Positions 37,466 to 64,000 of a stretch of 64,000 nt of DNA are shown here, one piece after another. Positions within the stretch are counted from its first letter, which is position 1; each line of letters begins with the position of its first letter. The notes under the pieces were generated by a model that saw nothing but the letters and a program-made list of their open reading frames with translations, ran no database searches and was not told where the DNA came from. Position numbers and translations under genes: made by a program. Source of the stretch: Myoxocephalus aenaeus (taxonomy: Eukaryota > Chordata > Actinopteri > Perciformes > Cottidae); assembly GCA_038501785.1 (NCBI GenBank), contig JBAMJR010000154.1, positions 7,095,001-7,159,000 on the forward strand, in the 5' to 3' direction.

Positions 37466-38282
37466 CCGTCTCTATCAGTAACATTCCCTCTGCATGTGCC
37501 TCCTGCTTCAGCTTCTGTTCCCAGATCAGCAGGTTCAGCTGGTTCTCACACAAACGGCTCAGTGAACAACGCATACATTGAGAAAGTAAATGAAAGTACA
37601 TTTCTGCCATCAGCAGTCGAGCTTAAACTCAGTTATCGGTATTGGTATTATATTATTATCGATAATCTGGCTGCTGTAATGTTCGGGGGCATTACTGTTG
37701 AAGTCCAGTAATAATGCCAATTGATTTCAAACAAATCGCAACAAAAGCTATTTTACTTGAATCGTACCTCTAAAGGTCTCTTTGACATACAAAAACCTCT
37801 TATTGAATAATCTAAAAAGGGAAAATCCTAAAAATTCAAAATGTCCGTCATCCGCCTTAAAGAGACAATAACTTTTTCATCTTTGGAAAGGTTACAATCA
37901 GGACAGTATCTCTGTTACTTGTGTTTTACATAGAATTACTTTTGAGCATTTTGCAATTGCCATTTGCCGGTAGTAAAAAAAATATCCCTAACAAGATACT
38001 TTGGAGTATTTTCTAAGTACTCGGCACTTTCTCCATGATTCATAAAACCTAAAAAAAAAAATAGTGAATGCAAATACATCTGTAAATGAAGGTCCCTCAA
38101 GGAAACATTTGATCTGAACTCTGGGCAGAATAAAACCAGACCAATGACGTGACCATAAGTCCTTAACTACACTGTACGTGATGGTCACCTCTAACATGAA
38201 CAATGTCGGCTCACAGAAATAAAGCAAAATGGCGTTTGTGTTTGAGATTTTCAAAACATTTTTGTATCTCTCCAATGCAAGT
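37361..38282. other. Convergent intergenic spacer
   Basis: The space between the inferred 3' ends of slc39a10 and dnah7. It holds a (CA)n run with CG interruptions (37400-37460) and otherwise AT-rich unique-looking sequence. No gene is visible. Confidence 0.5.
37400..37460 (+). repeat. (CA)n microsatellite with CG interruptions
   Basis: Lies in the convergent intergenic spacer, just beyond the candidate slc39a10 poly(A) signal. Confidence 0.9.
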
Positions 38283-38292
38283 TTTATTTATT
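38283..38292 (-). terminator. Candidate poly(A) signal of dnah7
   Basis: Two overlapping AATAAA hexamers read on the - strand, about 130 bases past the stop. A short 3'UTR is usual for dynein heavy chain genes. It lies about 0.9 kb from the presumed 3' end of slc39a10 coming from the other side. Confidence 0.5.
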
Positions 38293-38419
38293 TCAAAACG
38301 GTACTCTGTTACCTAATTCTAAATATCCGTCAGTTATATTCATGTAGATCTGTAGGCACTGCGTGAAAGAGAGGGTGTCTCTCATGTCCGTCAGTGCTTG
38401 TGTGCGAGACATACAGCGA

Positions 38420-64000
<25,581 letters not shown>

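Overview
This window is eukaryotic DNA from a ray-finned fish, most likely a percomorph-type teleost. The evidence is intron-containing vertebrate genes with canonical GT-AG junctions, very dense (CA/TG)n, (CT/GA)n and (AT)n microsatellites, a Tc1 transposon, hAT-type miniature elements, an L2-like LINE tail and several interspersed sequences that look like common teleost repeats. I see no bacterial operon, plasmid, CRISPR array or phage.

Two protein-coding genes carry almost all supportable coding sequence. slc39a10 (zinc transporter ZIP10) lies on the + strand: nine coding exons between 20805 and 35053 join in frame into a 939-residue protein. A CpG-rich, TATA-containing candidate promoter lies at about 9640-10430, a possible 5'UTR exon at 17902-17979, and a 3'UTR of about 2.3 kb runs to near 37360. 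dnah7 (axonemal inner-arm dynein heavy chain 7) lies on the - strand from beyond 64000 down to a stop codon at 38420. The window holds 25 coding exons (the first is cut by the window edge), which join into the last 1528 residues: end of AAA4, stalk and microtubule-binding domain, AAA5, AAA6 and the C-terminal domain. The two genes are tail to tail, about 0.9 kb apart, the same neighbourhood and orientation as SLC39A10 and DNAH7 in human. They have unrelated jobs: zinc uptake at the cell surface, and ciliary or flagellar beating.

Layout: 1-9600 is intergenic and rich in mobile elements: a 2.5 kb foldback element with ~400 bp inverted arms and TA flanks (1718-4255), a possible solo LTR (about 4330-5240), a decayed zinc-finger gene fragment (about 5498-6385) and a nearly complete but broken Tc1 element (6659-8237). 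9640-20783 is the presumed promoter and first introns of slc39a10, with a terminal-inverted-repeat MITE at 12837-13157. 20784-35053 is slc39a10 coding sequence plus introns, with a hAT-type MITE carrying exact 8-bp target duplications at 30784-31115. 35054-38300 is the 3'UTR and the short convergent intergenic space. 38420-64000 is dnah7.

The most interesting signals are: (1) a 345-bp coding minisatellite in slc39a10 that adds 17 Ser-Ala-His-Asp-His type units to the extracellular histidine-rich domain; (2) long (TG)n runs abutting 3' splice sites in place of a pyrimidine tract, in slc39a10 once and in dnah7 twice, one dnah7 exon being sandwiched between two such runs; (3) a near-consensus metal response element 22 bp upstream of the TATA box of the candidate slc39a10 promoter; (4) long foldback and perfect hairpin structures.
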